Assembly: GCA_031963415.1 (NCBI GenBank)
Contig: JASSUI010000001.1
Span: 1,054,001 to 1,118,000, forward strand
Source of the DNA: JASSUD01 sp031963415
GTDB taxonomy: Bacteria; Pseudomonadota; Gammaproteobacteria; Burkholderiales; Burkholderiaceae
DNA: 64,000 nt
Direction of reading: 5' to 3'
Part shown: positions 43,291 through 51,859 of the stretch, piece by piece
How positions within the stretch are numbered: position 1 is the first letter of the stretch
How the letters are laid out: the number at the start of each line of letters is the position of its first letter
The notes under the pieces: model-generated
Databases searched by the model: none
What the model saw: the letters and a program-made list of their open reading frames with translations, nothing else
What the model was told of the DNA's origin: nothing
Translations under genes and position numbers: made by a program

Positions 43291-43908
43291 ATGGGCGCCG
43301 TCGCTTTCGATACATTGGAATTTTTCGAGACATTAACAGAGGCGGGCGTGCCAGACAGGCAAGCTAAAGCTTTCTCTATGGTCATACAAAAATCACATGA
43401 AAGTACTGATCTTGCAACTAAGCAAGACATCGCCCAGCTGCGCTATGAAATGGGTGATTTATGTAAAGATATGGAGATCGGGCATAAATCTTTACATACT
43501 GAAATAAGTGATTTACGCAAGGATATGGAGATCGAGCATAAATCTTTACGTACTGAAATAAGTGATTTACGCAAGGATATGGAGATCGGACATAAATCTT
43601 TACGTACTGAAATAAGTGATTTACGCAAGGATATGGAGATCGGACATAAATCTTTACGTACTGAAATAAGTGATTTACGCAAGGATATGGAGATCGGACA
43701 TAAATCTTTACGTACTGAAATAAGTGGTTTGTGTAAGGATATGGAGATTAGACATGAGTCTTTGTGCGGCGAAATAAATGATTTGCGTAAGAATGTGGAG
43801 CATCGAATGAAAGAATCGGAATTACGCTTAACCATTAAATTAGGCACTATTGTCGTTACTGCTGCTACCATTCTTCCGTTGCTTTCTAAGTTTTTACATC
43901 TCGTTTGA
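43291..43908 (+). CDS. coiled-coil protein with six 18-residue tandem repeats (DUF1640-like)
   Basis: A 205-residue protein. The N-terminal part (AFDTLEFFETLTEAGVPDRQ, AKAFSMVIQK) and the C-terminal membrane anchor (LGTIVVTAATILPLLSKFLH) resemble DUF1640/CCDC90-type coiled-coil proteins. The middle is six tandem copies of an 18-residue unit (KDMEIGHKSLRTEISDLR and variants) at residues 59-166, a predicted long coiled coil. AAAAGGAAAACC precedes the ATG. The repeats are almost identical at DNA level, so copy number is probably variable. Its function is unknown. It interrupts the lipB-lipA pair. Confidence 0.8.
   Translation: MGAVAFDTLEFFETLTEAGVPDRQAKAFSMVIQKSHESTDLATKQDIAQLRYEMGDLCKDMEIGHKSLHTEISDLRKDMEIEHKSLRTEISDLRKDMEIGHKSLRTEISDLRKDMEIGHKSLRTEISDLRKDMEIGHKSLRTEISGLCKDMEIRHESLCGEINDLRKNVEHRMKESELRLTIKLGTIVVTAATILPLLSKFLHLV
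43465..43788 (+). repeat. six tandem 54-bp repeats inside the coiled-coil gene
   Basis: Units begin AARGATATGGAGATYGRRCA and repeat every 54 bases. Copies 3 and 4 are nearly or fully identical, and copies 1, 5 and 6 carry a few changes. In frame throughout, so gain or loss of units preserves the reading frame. Confidence 0.95.
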
Positions 43909-43942
43909 TTTACATCGCTGTAAAGAAACGGTAAGGAACTTC

Positions 43943-44096
43943 TAGAACTCGTTTCATCAATATTTAAAAGGTTGTCAGCGGGGGGAAGGCCGGCGCGAAG
44001 GAGCCGGAGTGTATTCGTCGTACATGAGATACAAGGATGCCGAGCACCGCCCGACCCCCGATCACGGCCTTTTAGGCATTGATGGAATGAGTTCTA
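43943..44096. repeat. dispersed inverted-terminal repeat family A, copy 4
   Basis: A 154-bp element from TAGAACTCGTTTCATCAATA to ATTGATGGAATGAGTTCTA, an imperfect terminal inverted repeat of about 30 bp. The interior includes GAGCACCGCCCGACC and GATCACGGCCTTTTAGGC, as in copies 1 and 3. It lies between the tandem-repeat gene and its decayed copy. Confidence 0.8.
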
Positions 44097-44275
44097 CATA
44101 ACTCCTTCCGGCAGATCCATATCTCCCTGTCAGCACTAATGTAGTGTCTAATCACAGCATGCTTTGCTATATATTTATTAAGCGTTCCTCACCAGCCTTG
44201 CAACAAATAAGCAAAGTACAGATTTTTGAGAAGTTTTTCTCCCGTTTGTTAGAATTCGGCTTAATGAAAGGCTGA

Positions 44276-44656
44276 ATGGGTTCGGTTGCTTTTAGTACTC
44301 GGCATTTTTCGAGATGTCAGAAAAAACTAGTGCGCCCAAAAGGCAAACAAAGAATCTCTGCCTGCTCAGGTAGCAGCGCCATACTTTATTGCCGCACTAA
44401 TGTACTGACAACAAACGCACTCTTTGCTTTAGAAGCAAAGCAGCGATTTCATCAAATGCAAAAATCACATCATGAAAATATTGCTCTGGCACTCGAACAA
44501 GACTTTGTCGAGCCGAGCTGCGAAACAGGCGATTCGTATGAAAAACTCGCGCGTCGAATTAAAGAGATGGAACGAAACCTGACGATTAGAATAGGCGCAA
44601 TCGCGTTTGCTTCTGTAGTGTACTTCTGCCTTTTAAGCTTTCTATATCGAACCTGA
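44276..44656 (+). pseudogene. frameshifted copy of the coiled-coil repeat-protein gene
   Basis: The start (MGSVAF) and the preceding 50 bases (TTTTGAGAA...CTC.CGTTTG.TAGAAT) match the gene at 43291. Soon after, a T run is one base shorter than in the intact gene (CATTTTTCGAG against GAATTTTTCGAG), and the frame then diverges. The end (ERNLTIRIGAIAFASVVYF) again matches the intact C-terminal anchor (ELRLTIKLGTIVVTAATIL). The tandem repeats are almost gone. It is probably a tandem duplicate that decayed; a rewritten product of 126 residues is possible but unlikely. Confidence 0.65.
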
Positions 44657-44671
44657 CCTACGCCAACCAAC

Positions 44672-45667
44672 ATGACGACCTCCATTGAAAAGCAGTCTGC
44701 CTTATCCCCCCCTCCCATTACCGAGGCCTACGACCCAACTGTTAAGCAAAAGTCGCAAGCGAAAACGGCACGCATTCCAATCAAAGTTATTCCTGCAGAA
44801 AAATTAAAGAAGCCTGATTGGATACGCGTTAAAGCAGCGTCTGGCAACTCGCGTTTTTATGAAATTAAACAGATTTTGCGAGAACACAATCTCTATACGG
44901 TATGCGAAGAGGCTAGCTGCCCGAATATTGGCGAATGCTTTGGCAAAGGCACCGCAACTTTTATGATCATGGGTGATAAGTGCACACGGCGCTGTCCTTT
45001 TTGTGACGTCGGCCATGGGCGTCCTGACCCATTAGACCCGAACGAGCCAGAAAACTTAGCGAAAACCATCTCCGCGCTTAAACTCAAATACGTGGTGATT
45101 ACCAGTGTAGACCGCGATGATTTACGGGATGGCGGCGCTGCTCATTTTGTCTCTTGCATTCAACACGTGCGAGCTTTATCTCCGAGTACACGCATTGAAA
45201 TTCTCACTCCCGACTTCCGCGGGCGTGACGACCGAGCGTTGTCCATCCTCAATGCCGCGCCGCCTGATGTAATGAACCACAACCTTGAAACTGTGCCACG
45301 TTTATATAAAGAAGCACGTCCCGGCTCTGATTATCAGCACTCGCTAAATCTATTGAAAAAATTTAAAGCCACGCATCCGCACGTTCCAACAAAATCAGGG
45401 TTAATGGTCGGGCTTGGAGAAAGCGAAGAAGAAATTCTGCAAGTGATGCGTGATTTGCGCGAGCATGATGTTGAGATGTTAACCATTGGCCAATATTTAC
45501 AGCCATCAGAACACCACCTGCCCGTGCGCGATTACGTCCATCCAGACGTATTCAAGAAATACGAACAGGCCGCTTATGAAATGGGCTTTACTCACGCTGC
45601 GGTCGGGGCAATGGTACGCTCGAGCTACCATGCCGATGTGCAGGCACATGAGGCTGGGGTTATTTAA
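44672..45667 (+). CDS. lipA: lipoyl synthase
   Basis: A radical-SAM enzyme that inserts two sulfur atoms into protein-bound octanoate to make the lipoyl cofactor. The 331-residue protein has the auxiliary cluster motif CEEASCPNIGEC and the radical-SAM CxxxCxxC in CTRRCPFCDV. VGLGESEEEILQVMRDLREH, YLQPSEHHLPV and the terminal RSSYHAD Ser ligand complete the set. It follows lipB after an inserted repeat-gene pair. A terminator lies 64 bases downstream. Confidence 0.98.
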   Translation: MTTSIEKQSALSPPPITEAYDPTVKQKSQAKTARIPIKVIPAEKLKKPDWIRVKAASGNSRFYEIKQILREHNLYTVCEEASCPNIGECFGKGTATFMIMGDKCTRRCPFCDVGHGRPDPLDPNEPENLAKTISALKLKYVVITSVDRDDLRDGGAAHFVSCIQHVRALSPSTRIEILTPDFRGRDDRALSILNAAPPDVMNHNLETVPRLYKEARPGSDYQHSLNLLKKFKATHPHVPTKSGLMVGLGESEEEILQVMRDLREHDVEMLTIGQYLQPSEHHLPVRDYVHPDVFKKYEQAAYEMGFTHAAVGAMVRSSYHADVQAHEAGVI

Positions 45668-45730
45668 GAAAAGAATGTTATCCGCTTCGCATTAGTCCCT
45701 GCGCTCTCGCTTTTCCACATTTTCATAGCA

Positions 45731-45755
45731 AAAAGGATCCCATACGGATCCTTTT
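45731..45755. terminator. bidirectional terminator between lipA and the coiled-coil gene
   Basis: AAAAGGATCC (45731-45740) and GGATCCTTTT (45746-45755) form a 10-bp stem with a 5-base loop; the A and T runs at the stem base suit both strands. Confidence 0.75.
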
Positions 45756-45798
45756 ATAAAAAGGAGGTCTACCCTAAGGAGACACTATGAAAAAGCGG

Positions 45799-47004
45799 TT
45801 AAGCTTTGCTCGTTATTGCTATATTGAGCATCTGTTTAAGGTCAGCTAATTGACCAAGTAACTCTTCTTGACCTTTCATGAGCTGGTTATATTGCGTTTT
45901 AACTTCTTTTAACTCGCTCTTTATCTCAACTTTTTCAGCCTCAGATGCATCTAATCTAGCCTTCATCTGCTCTAGCGTATTTATGATGCTCGCCTGCGTC
46001 GTGAAATTGCTACCTAGCAACCTATTCATTACTTCACCCTTCACTAATGGATTTTTATTAATCAATTCATCTAAAGATTTTTTAAACTCTTTCCATTCAT
46101 TGACTTTTTGTTTTTGTAAAAACTGTCTTCTCTCAAACTCAAGATTAACCGCAAGAGCGCCCGCAAATAAGGGAGTACTCACTCCCCCACAAAGTCCGAC
46201 GACATATCCGATGCAAGTTGCAAAGCTAGTCGTCAGCCGAACCAGGAAAGACCGCTCATCGGGGGGGAGCTCATTTTCTAACGAATCAATGACAGCACTA
46301 ATACTTTTGACGGTTGGACTTAATGCGGCTAATCCATCCTCTACTTTAGTGCGCTTTGCATACCAAATGTGTAATTCTTTATCTTCATGAGATAGCTCTT
46401 TACCGTCTTTGTCTTTCGGTATTTGATAAATCCATTCATCTTTAAAATCTTCAGCAATAAAATCAAGCCGATCTTTTAGTTTGTTTAGCTGAGCCTCAAT
46501 CTGAGCTTTAGTGTCGTCTGACATTTTCTCAAAACCAGAGAGATTTTTATATTCTTCTTTCTCTAAGGATGAGCGGATATTGTCAAATGCAGCAAACGCA
46601 TCTTTAGGCGTAGACGGTTTTTTACTAAATGCCTTTTCTAAAAATTTATAGCAATTAGGAAATGTTGACTTAGCGTGCTTTTGAGCTTTTCCTGTTAGGT
46701 TGTCAAAGAAGCCAATCGTATTAGCTGTACCGTCTGCGCTTTGCTCAGTTGCGCCATTAGGTGCACTAGGATACGTCTCAGAAACTACATCACTCTCATC
46801 ATAATAAACATACGCCGTTTTTTCCGAGTCTGAATCAGAAGATACTTCTTTTAATGCTTCTGATATTGCATGTTCGAGCTTTTCTTTTGTGATATAGCTT
46901 TTTGCTACAGGCACACTGCTTTTCTGTAGCTGTGATTTTTCTTGATAAGCAGAGGGAAATACACCAATTAGTGGCGCCCTCATGGTCGCTACAGGTTCAA
47001 GCAT
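45799..47004 (-). CDS. membrane/coiled-coil protein, putative effector
   Basis: A 401-residue protein of unknown function. The N-terminal 150 residues are polar. Residues about 150-250 are charged and helical. A hydrophobic stretch near 265-295 (LTTSFATCIGYVVGLCGGVS, TPLFAGALAVNL) is followed by a helix with WKEFKKSLDELINKNPLV and a C-terminal coiled coil (about 340-401). GGGAAATAAA precedes the ATG at 47004. The hydrophobic hairpin followed by a charged helix resembles the products at 8291 and 36077, so these may be distant relatives. Confidence 0.65.
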   Translation of the reverse strand: MLEPVATMRAPLIGVFPSAYQEKSQLQKSSVPVAKSYITKEKLEHAISEALKEVSSDSDSEKTAYVYYDESDVVSETYPSAPNGATEQSADGTANTIGFFDNLTGKAQKHAKSTFPNCYKFLEKAFSKKPSTPKDAFAAFDNIRSSLEKEEYKNLSGFEKMSDDTKAQIEAQLNKLKDRLDFIAEDFKDEWIYQIPKDKDGKELSHEDKELHIWYAKRTKVEDGLAALSPTVKSISAVIDSLENELPPDERSFLVRLTTSFATCIGYVVGLCGGVSTPLFAGALAVNLEFERRQFLQKQKVNEWKEFKKSLDELINKNPLVKGEVMNRLLGSNFTTQASIINTLEQMKARLDASEAEKVEIKSELKEVKTQYNQLMKGQEELLGQLADLKQMLNIAITSKA

Positions 47005-47397
47005 TTTATTTCCCTCTCTTCCATAAAGAAGCCAGATGAATAGACGCTATAAAAATCTTTTTGTAGTCTTAAGTTTTTCCTCGCCGATGCCTATCAGTAA
47101 AACCATGTATTTAATTTTAGGATGACTAGCCGCATTTTTAATGAAGAAAAGGATCAATAGAATCAAAGGCTTACACCAAAGGCAACAGTACATCCTATAG
47201 ATTAAGGCATATCACTGATTTTTATACTTCTGTTTAAAAACTCCTTGCCTCAAACCTCAGAACAAGAACAACATATTCTTTTAATTACCTGTCCTCAGAT
47301 CATTTCTAAGTTCGAATGCATCACAGCAAGCACTCAAACCTGATCAAATTTTCGCATTAGCTAACTTAATAAACTCGACTGAGCCCTCGTACTCAAC
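47005..47397. other. spacer between the coiled-coil gene and the thioredoxin-like gene
   Basis: About 390 AT-rich bases without a visible gene, repeat or strong hairpin; it should contain the promoter for the gene at 45799. Confidence 0.3.
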
Positions 47398-47922
47398 TTA
47401 CTTGACCAGCTCAGATTCCAGCAATTTATTTAGCTCATCAAAATTTGGCGGCCCTACATAGCGTTTTAGGATATCGCCACTTTTACTAATCACAAACATC
47501 GTCGGCGTAAGTTGTACATTGCCAAAACTTTTAGTGGCCACCCCATCATCAATCGCTACTTTGAAAGGCAGTTGGCGCGTTTGCGTATAGTTAGTGACAT
47601 ACATAGGCGAGTCGTAACTCATCGCAACTGCGATTAATTCAAACTCACGCGCTTTAAATTTATTGTAAGTATTAACAAGTTGCGGCATTTCTTTAATGCA
47701 ACTACTACAGCTTGTAGCCCAAAAATTGACTATATAAACCTTGCCTTTGAGTTCCGTGGTCGAAACTTCTTGGCCCGATAACAAAGTAAAAGTCGCGTTG
47801 GGAGCCGGCTTAGCTGGATTAAAGGCCAGCCAAGCCGCCGTGCTTAACACAACAAGCAATGCGCAACTTCCTAAGAAAGTCACAATTTTGCGTCGTAAAG
47901 ATGGGGTAGCAGCACGATTCAT
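47398..47922 (-). CDS. TlpA/ResA-like thiol-disulfide oxidoreductase
   Basis: A 174-residue membrane-anchored thioredoxin-fold protein. An N-terminal transmembrane segment (KIVTFLGSCALLVVLSTAAW, about 12-32) is followed by the redoxin domain GKVYIVNFWATSCSSCIKEM with the active-site CSSC (about residue 73), and the cis-Pro region LTPTMFVI. It probably reduces disulfides in envelope proteins or in cytochrome c maturation. It stands alone. The start lacks a good ribosome-binding site but gives a normal anchor. Confidence 0.9.
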   Translation of the reverse strand: MNRAATPSLRRKIVTFLGSCALLVVLSTAAWLAFNPAKPAPNATFTLLSGQEVSTTELKGKVYIVNFWATSCSSCIKEMPQLVNTYNKFKAREFELIAVAMSYDSPMYVTNYTQTRQLPFKVAIDDGVATKSFGNVQLTPTMFVISKSGDILKRYVGPPNFDELNKLLESELVK

Positions 47923-49415
47923 CAGGAAAATCAGAGAGTAGAAAACATAAGATAAGTATAGCGGCTGCCTTCAGGTAAGCCAGTATAAGGATAAAAGGCG
48001 CTAGCTTAAAAATGTGCAAAAGTCCCCATACCGTTACTAAGAAATTGAAAACGAGAAATTAAGGCGAGGTGAACGTGCAGAGGATCGCTACACCTCATCG
48101 GATTCAAAGAAGCCGCAATTATATTTGGTGGGCTATAGAACAAGCCTTTAGGATTCGTTGAGCGTCCCCTGCAGCCTTTACTAGTCAGTACAAAATAGTA
48201 GGGCAGGAAGACGCAAAGGCGTCAAGAGAAGGCAAACAGACTTCAAGAATAAAAATCATCCCTATTCCCTATATAAGCTTCAGTTCGTATGCTGCATTCT
48301 CTGTAAACCATGAGCAGTGAGCAAATTGAAAAATTGCTTTATTGGTTAAATTTTCAACTAAATGTTTTATCTATAAGCAACAAATTTTTCTGATAAGCAT
48401 TTCGGATTCTCCTTTAACCATGCGATTTTTATAGGTTTTTAGCCCTATCCACAATGCCTGTGGATAAGTATGTTGAAAACTCTTCTTTTCAAACAGAATT
48501 GACGCTGGTATAAGCCAGGTGATTTTCTGTTTCACACCCCTGAAAAAATACAAAATCCTTATAAATCAAAGACTTACGACAACCCATGCAAATCCGCTTA
48601 CGCCCCAATCAGCGCCACACAAGCATCTCGCACAATGTGTATAAATTAGGTTTTGTCAAGTTTTTTAATAAAAATTTCTTTGCAATTCGCAGCTTCAACC
48701 GTGTCTCCTGCTTTTTTTATTTTTGCTTTTAAGCTACGCGACGGCCGCCTATAAGGCTATTTGCAACTCGTCGGAAAAACCGCTTATCTTAGATAAAAAC
48801 GCACAAAAAACCGATGTTTTTATAATTATTCTTTGGGATCTGAAGGCAGCAAGTTAGAGGCTGTTAATAAGCTCCAAACAGGCAGATATTAGAACGGATT
48901 GTAGGTATGCTGGAGTTTGTATCTCACTCAAACTTACAATTTTTTAACAATGTTCGTAGGTTTGAGGTAACGCAACAAACCGATGTGCGTACTAATAGCC
49001 TTCATTGCGGCCTTTTGAGGGTTTGAAACGAAGTGTTGGAAAGACTCAAGATTTAACAAATGCGCAGTTCACAGACTTTCAGACGATTTGCAGAGAACTT
49101 TTAAGAACCTGTTCATCATCTTTTAAAAAAGTGGCATAGATGCTTGTAGAGGCTTATGTTGGAGTTCCTGCAGCACCACGGCCTACAGCTTCAGCGTATT
49201 TTCGTAGGTTTGGGTGAAGTGCAACCCTCAGCATGGACCACAATTTTCTATTTCACTTTTTTGAAAGGCCGTGAACAACCTCTTAAACATGCAGACAACT
49301 AACGAACCTTTGCCGAGGTCTTGCCCCGCCATCACTGCCAAATGTAAAAAAAGAAGCTTAACGCGGTTCTTTGAGATAGGAAGAAGTTCTCTGGCTCCTT
49401 AGCACCGTTATATTT
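47923..49415. other. 1.5-kb gene-free region
   Basis: No open reading frame here resembles a protein I know, and none has a good start. It holds two DnaA-box-like sites (48445-48467) in AT-rich DNA. Loose remnants of the family A/B repeats lie around 48940-49270 (TTCGTAGGTTTGAGGTAACG, TTTTCGTAGGTTTGGGTGAA). It is probably decayed genic DNA plus repeat debris. Confidence 0.5.
48445..48467. promoter_or_regulatory. pair of inverted DnaA boxes
   Basis: CTATCCACA (48445-48453) is one base from the E. coli DnaA-box consensus TTATCCACA. TGTGGATAA (48459-48467) is an exact box on the minus strand. They face each other 5 bases apart. Exact boxes were not found upstream of dnaA. A DnaA-titrating or regulatory site is possible. 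Confidence 0.45.
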
Positions 49416-50966
49416 TTATCCATTAAATACACGACGATACTGAATCGCTTCGGCGATATGGGACATACTTGGCATCTCAGCCTGAGCCAAGTCAGCAATG
49501 GTACGGGCGATTTTAAGTACGCGGTAATAAGCACGAGCTGACCAGCCAAATTTCGTGCTCGCTTCACGCAATAAAGCTTGACCAGCTGCATCAGGCTGGC
49601 AAAAAGTCTCTATATTGGGAGACCGAAGAAAACCATTTAATCGTTGCTGGCGTTCAAGTTGCCGAGCACGAGCAGCGACTACTCGGGCAGCTATCACAGC
49701 ACTTGACTCAGAAGGCGTATTTTTCCGTTCGGCGAGTTCAAACGGCGCTAGCGCTGGAACTTCAATTTGCAGATCGATGCGATCTAATAAAGGCCCCGAC
49801 AATTTACGCCGATAGCGCGCAGCGATTTCCGGTGTACAGCGGCAGCGCCCTCGCGGATCCCCCAACCATCCACAAGGGCAAGGGTTCATCGCAGCAATCA
49901 ACAAGCAAGCTGCTGGAAATTCAACTTGGCAGCCTGCGCGGGAGATAGTAATTAGTCCGGCCTCTAGCGGCTCACGCAGCATTTCCAATACACGCCGATC
50001 AAATTCAGGCAACTCATCTAAAAAAAGCACGCCGTGGTGAGCCAACGTTATCTCCCCTGGCTGCGGTGGATTACCCCCCCCGACCAACGCTGCTGCACTG
50101 GCCGAATGATGTGGTGCACGAAACGGACGATGACGCCATTGTTCAGGGGTAAATCCAGCCGCGCTCGCACTTAATAGTGCTGCGCAGGTTAGTGCCTCCT
50201 CATCTGACATAGGGGGCAAAATACTCGTTAGGCGTGCGGCCAGCATTGATTTGCCTGAGCCAGGTGGCCCGACCATCAGCAAATGATGCGCCCCTGCTGC
50301 TGCCACTTCGAGCGCACGCTTAGCCACGCTTTGGCCCACCACATCCGCTAGATCTTGCATCCTCTCTATAGGCTCGGCTGCAGAAGGAGGAATGACCGGC
50401 ATTAATTGTTTCTCAGGCGCGCCCGCCAAGTGCATACATAATTCAAGCAAATCAGCTGCACCAAATACCGTTATGCCAGGCGCCAGTGCTGCCTCGGCAG
50501 CGCTGGCTAGCGGTACATATATTTCAGCTGGTATCTCCAATGCTTCCGACGCTTGCCGCGTTGCGGCCACTTTGCGCGCTAACCCGCAGGCCATCGCAAA
50601 AGCCCCTCGCATAGGGCGCAGTGCGCCTCCTAAAGACAATTCACCAGCAAACTCTCTATTTTTGAGCGCTTGAACATCTAATTGTCCACTCGCCGCAAGA
50701 ATGCCAAGCGCAATTGGCAGATCAAAATGCCCTGACTCTTTGGGTAAATCAGCGGGAGCAAGATTGACGGTAATGCGACGAGTAGGAAACTCAAATTGAC
50801 AATTCTGCAAAGCAGCACGCACCCGCTCACGACTTTCTCGCACTTCAAGGTCGGGCAACCCAACGATCGAAAACGAAGGTAAGCCATTTGCCAAATGCAC
50901 CTCTACCGTCACCTCAGGCGCATTTGCATTTGTCAGCGCACGGCTGCGCACCACAGCAAGCGACAT
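49416..50966 (-). CDS. comM: ComM/YifB-family magnesium chelatase-like AAA+ helicase
   Basis: A 516-residue ComM, a hexameric branch-migration helicase that promotes integration of incoming DNA during natural transformation. The N-terminal Lon-protease-like domain (ALTNANAPEVTVEVHLANGL, GLPDLEVRESRERVRAAL) precedes the AAA+ module: Walker A VGPPGSGKSMLAARL, Walker B GVLFLDELPEF, MNPCPCGWLGDPRGRC with zinc-type cysteines, and the sensor region. It is followed on the same strand by no close partner; ubiK lies upstream, the Burkholderia order. Confidence 0.96.
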   Translation of the reverse strand: MSLAVVRSRALTNANAPEVTVEVHLANGLPSFSIVGLPDLEVRESRERVRAALQNCQFEFPTRRITVNLAPADLPKESGHFDLPIALGILAASGQLDVQALKNREFAGELSLGGALRPMRGAFAMACGLARKVAATRQASEALEIPAEIYVPLASAAEAALAPGITVFGAADLLELCMHLAGAPEKQLMPVIPPSAAEPIERMQDLADVVGQSVAKRALEVAAAGAHHLLMVGPPGSGKSMLAARLTSILPPMSDEEALTCAALLSASAAGFTPEQWRHRPFRAPHHSASAAALVGGGNPPQPGEITLAHHGVLFLDELPEFDRRVLEMLREPLEAGLITISRAGCQVEFPAACLLIAAMNPCPCGWLGDPRGRCRCTPEIAARYRRKLSGPLLDRIDLQIEVPALAPFELAERKNTPSESSAVIAARVVAARARQLERQQRLNGFLRSPNIETFCQPDAAGQALLREASTKFGWSARAYYRVLKIARTIADLAQAEMPSMSHIAEAIQYRRVFNG

Positions 50967-51373
50967 GCAATCTCCCGAATTTTTATCCCGACAAAGAAAT
51001 AGAGTATTGGCTGTTTACATAATTAATAAATAGATGCTAGAAATTTGTTCATCATCTTTCAGCAAAGCTGAACTAGGAGAGTTTATTGGCCCACGTTGGG
51101 GTTCGCACCTCAACTCAGAAACCAGCATGCTGACTCAGGCAGCACAGCTGCGCGGCAAAAAGGCGTAATGCCACCTGCCGGTTAGCTTAAGGCGTGTCTT
51201 CAATTAAAACGGGCTCGCGAAGGTATCAGCAGGCGTCATGCTCCTTGCGAATACGTCCACCAATATTCGCCGCGTCACATTCCTTGACTGCGCGCCTGAA
51301 AACCATCAACGCGAGCCCGTTTTAATTGAAGACACGCCCTAAGGTTCTTTAAAGAAGATTATTAAAAAAAGCT
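50967..51373. other. comM-ubiK spacer with an inverted-repeat element
   Basis: About 400 bases. The right part is the 29-bp perfect inverted-repeat element (51191-51338). A fragment near 51088 (CACGTTGGGGTTCGCACCTC) resembles family B. No gene seen. Confidence 0.4.
51191..51338. repeat. MITE-like element with perfect 29-bp terminal inverted repeats
   Basis: The arms GGCGTGTCTTCAATTAAAAC.. (51191-51219) and its exact reverse complement (51310-51338) enclose 90 bases with no long frame. Total 148 bp. Flanking CTTAA and CTAAG are not a clean target duplication. The symmetric arms of an undecayed element suggest a fairly recent insertion or a selected structure. Confidence 0.8.
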
Positions 51374-51619
51374 TTATCGATTAGAAGAGTTTTGCTGCTC
51401 AAGCTGAGCTATACGATGTTCCAGCTCTTCAATTTTGACGACGGCATGGGCCAGTACTTGTTTTTGTACGTCAAACTCTTCTCGGGTAACTAAGTCGAGT
51501 TTGTTAAAGCCCTGTTTTAAGATGGCTTCTATATTGCGCTTAATGTCTTGCGCAGGAGAGTCTTTGAGCAGATCAGCAAGTTTGGTCTGCAAATCATTTA
51601 ATACGTCGTTCAGTTTCAT
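51374..51619 (-). CDS. ubiK: UbiK/BMFP-domain accessory factor for ubiquinone biosynthesis
   Basis: An 81-residue coiled-coil protein: LNDVLNDLQTKLADLLKDSP, DIKRNIEAILKQGFNKLDLV, TREEFDVQKQVLAHAVVKIE and LEHRIAQLEQ. This is the BMFP/YqiC pattern; UbiK helps the UbiJ-containing complex in aerobic ubiquinone synthesis. In Burkholderia it sits beside comM as here. The glnK-amt genes that often follow are absent. Confidence 0.92.
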   Translation of the reverse strand: MKLNDVLNDLQTKLADLLKDSPAQDIKRNIEAILKQGFNKLDLVTREEFDVQKQVLAHAVVKIEELEHRIAQLEQQNSSNR

Positions 51620-51859
51620 AGGGGCAATCCAAGCTAGTAGTCTCTCGATAAGATTAGAAAAACGTTAAATAAACCGGAAGCGAGGGTAAACACCTAAAGC
51701 CGCCTTGCCGTACTCGAGTAATGTCCGCGTCAACATTCCTTGCTCAAGATTTATTCAGCGCTTCCTTAGGTGAAATTACTTTAGCATGAACCCTGCGCGG
51801 ATTTGCATGTAACTATGCATATTAGCCATTCGGCAGATGGAAGCAGCGCTTTCTTAGAC

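Noticed and set aside
43465..43788. CRISPR array
   Set aside because: The tandem 54-bp units are contiguous and coding with no variable spacers, and no cas genes are in the window.
43443..43871. Antisense frame with a regular ISISLRKSLISVRKDLCP pattern
   Set aside because: It is the complement of the 54-bp tandem repeats of the sense gene.
48371..48553. 60-residue minus-strand frame in the gene-free region
   Set aside because: Low-complexity composition, no ribosome-binding site and no family resemblance; it overlaps the DnaA-box site.
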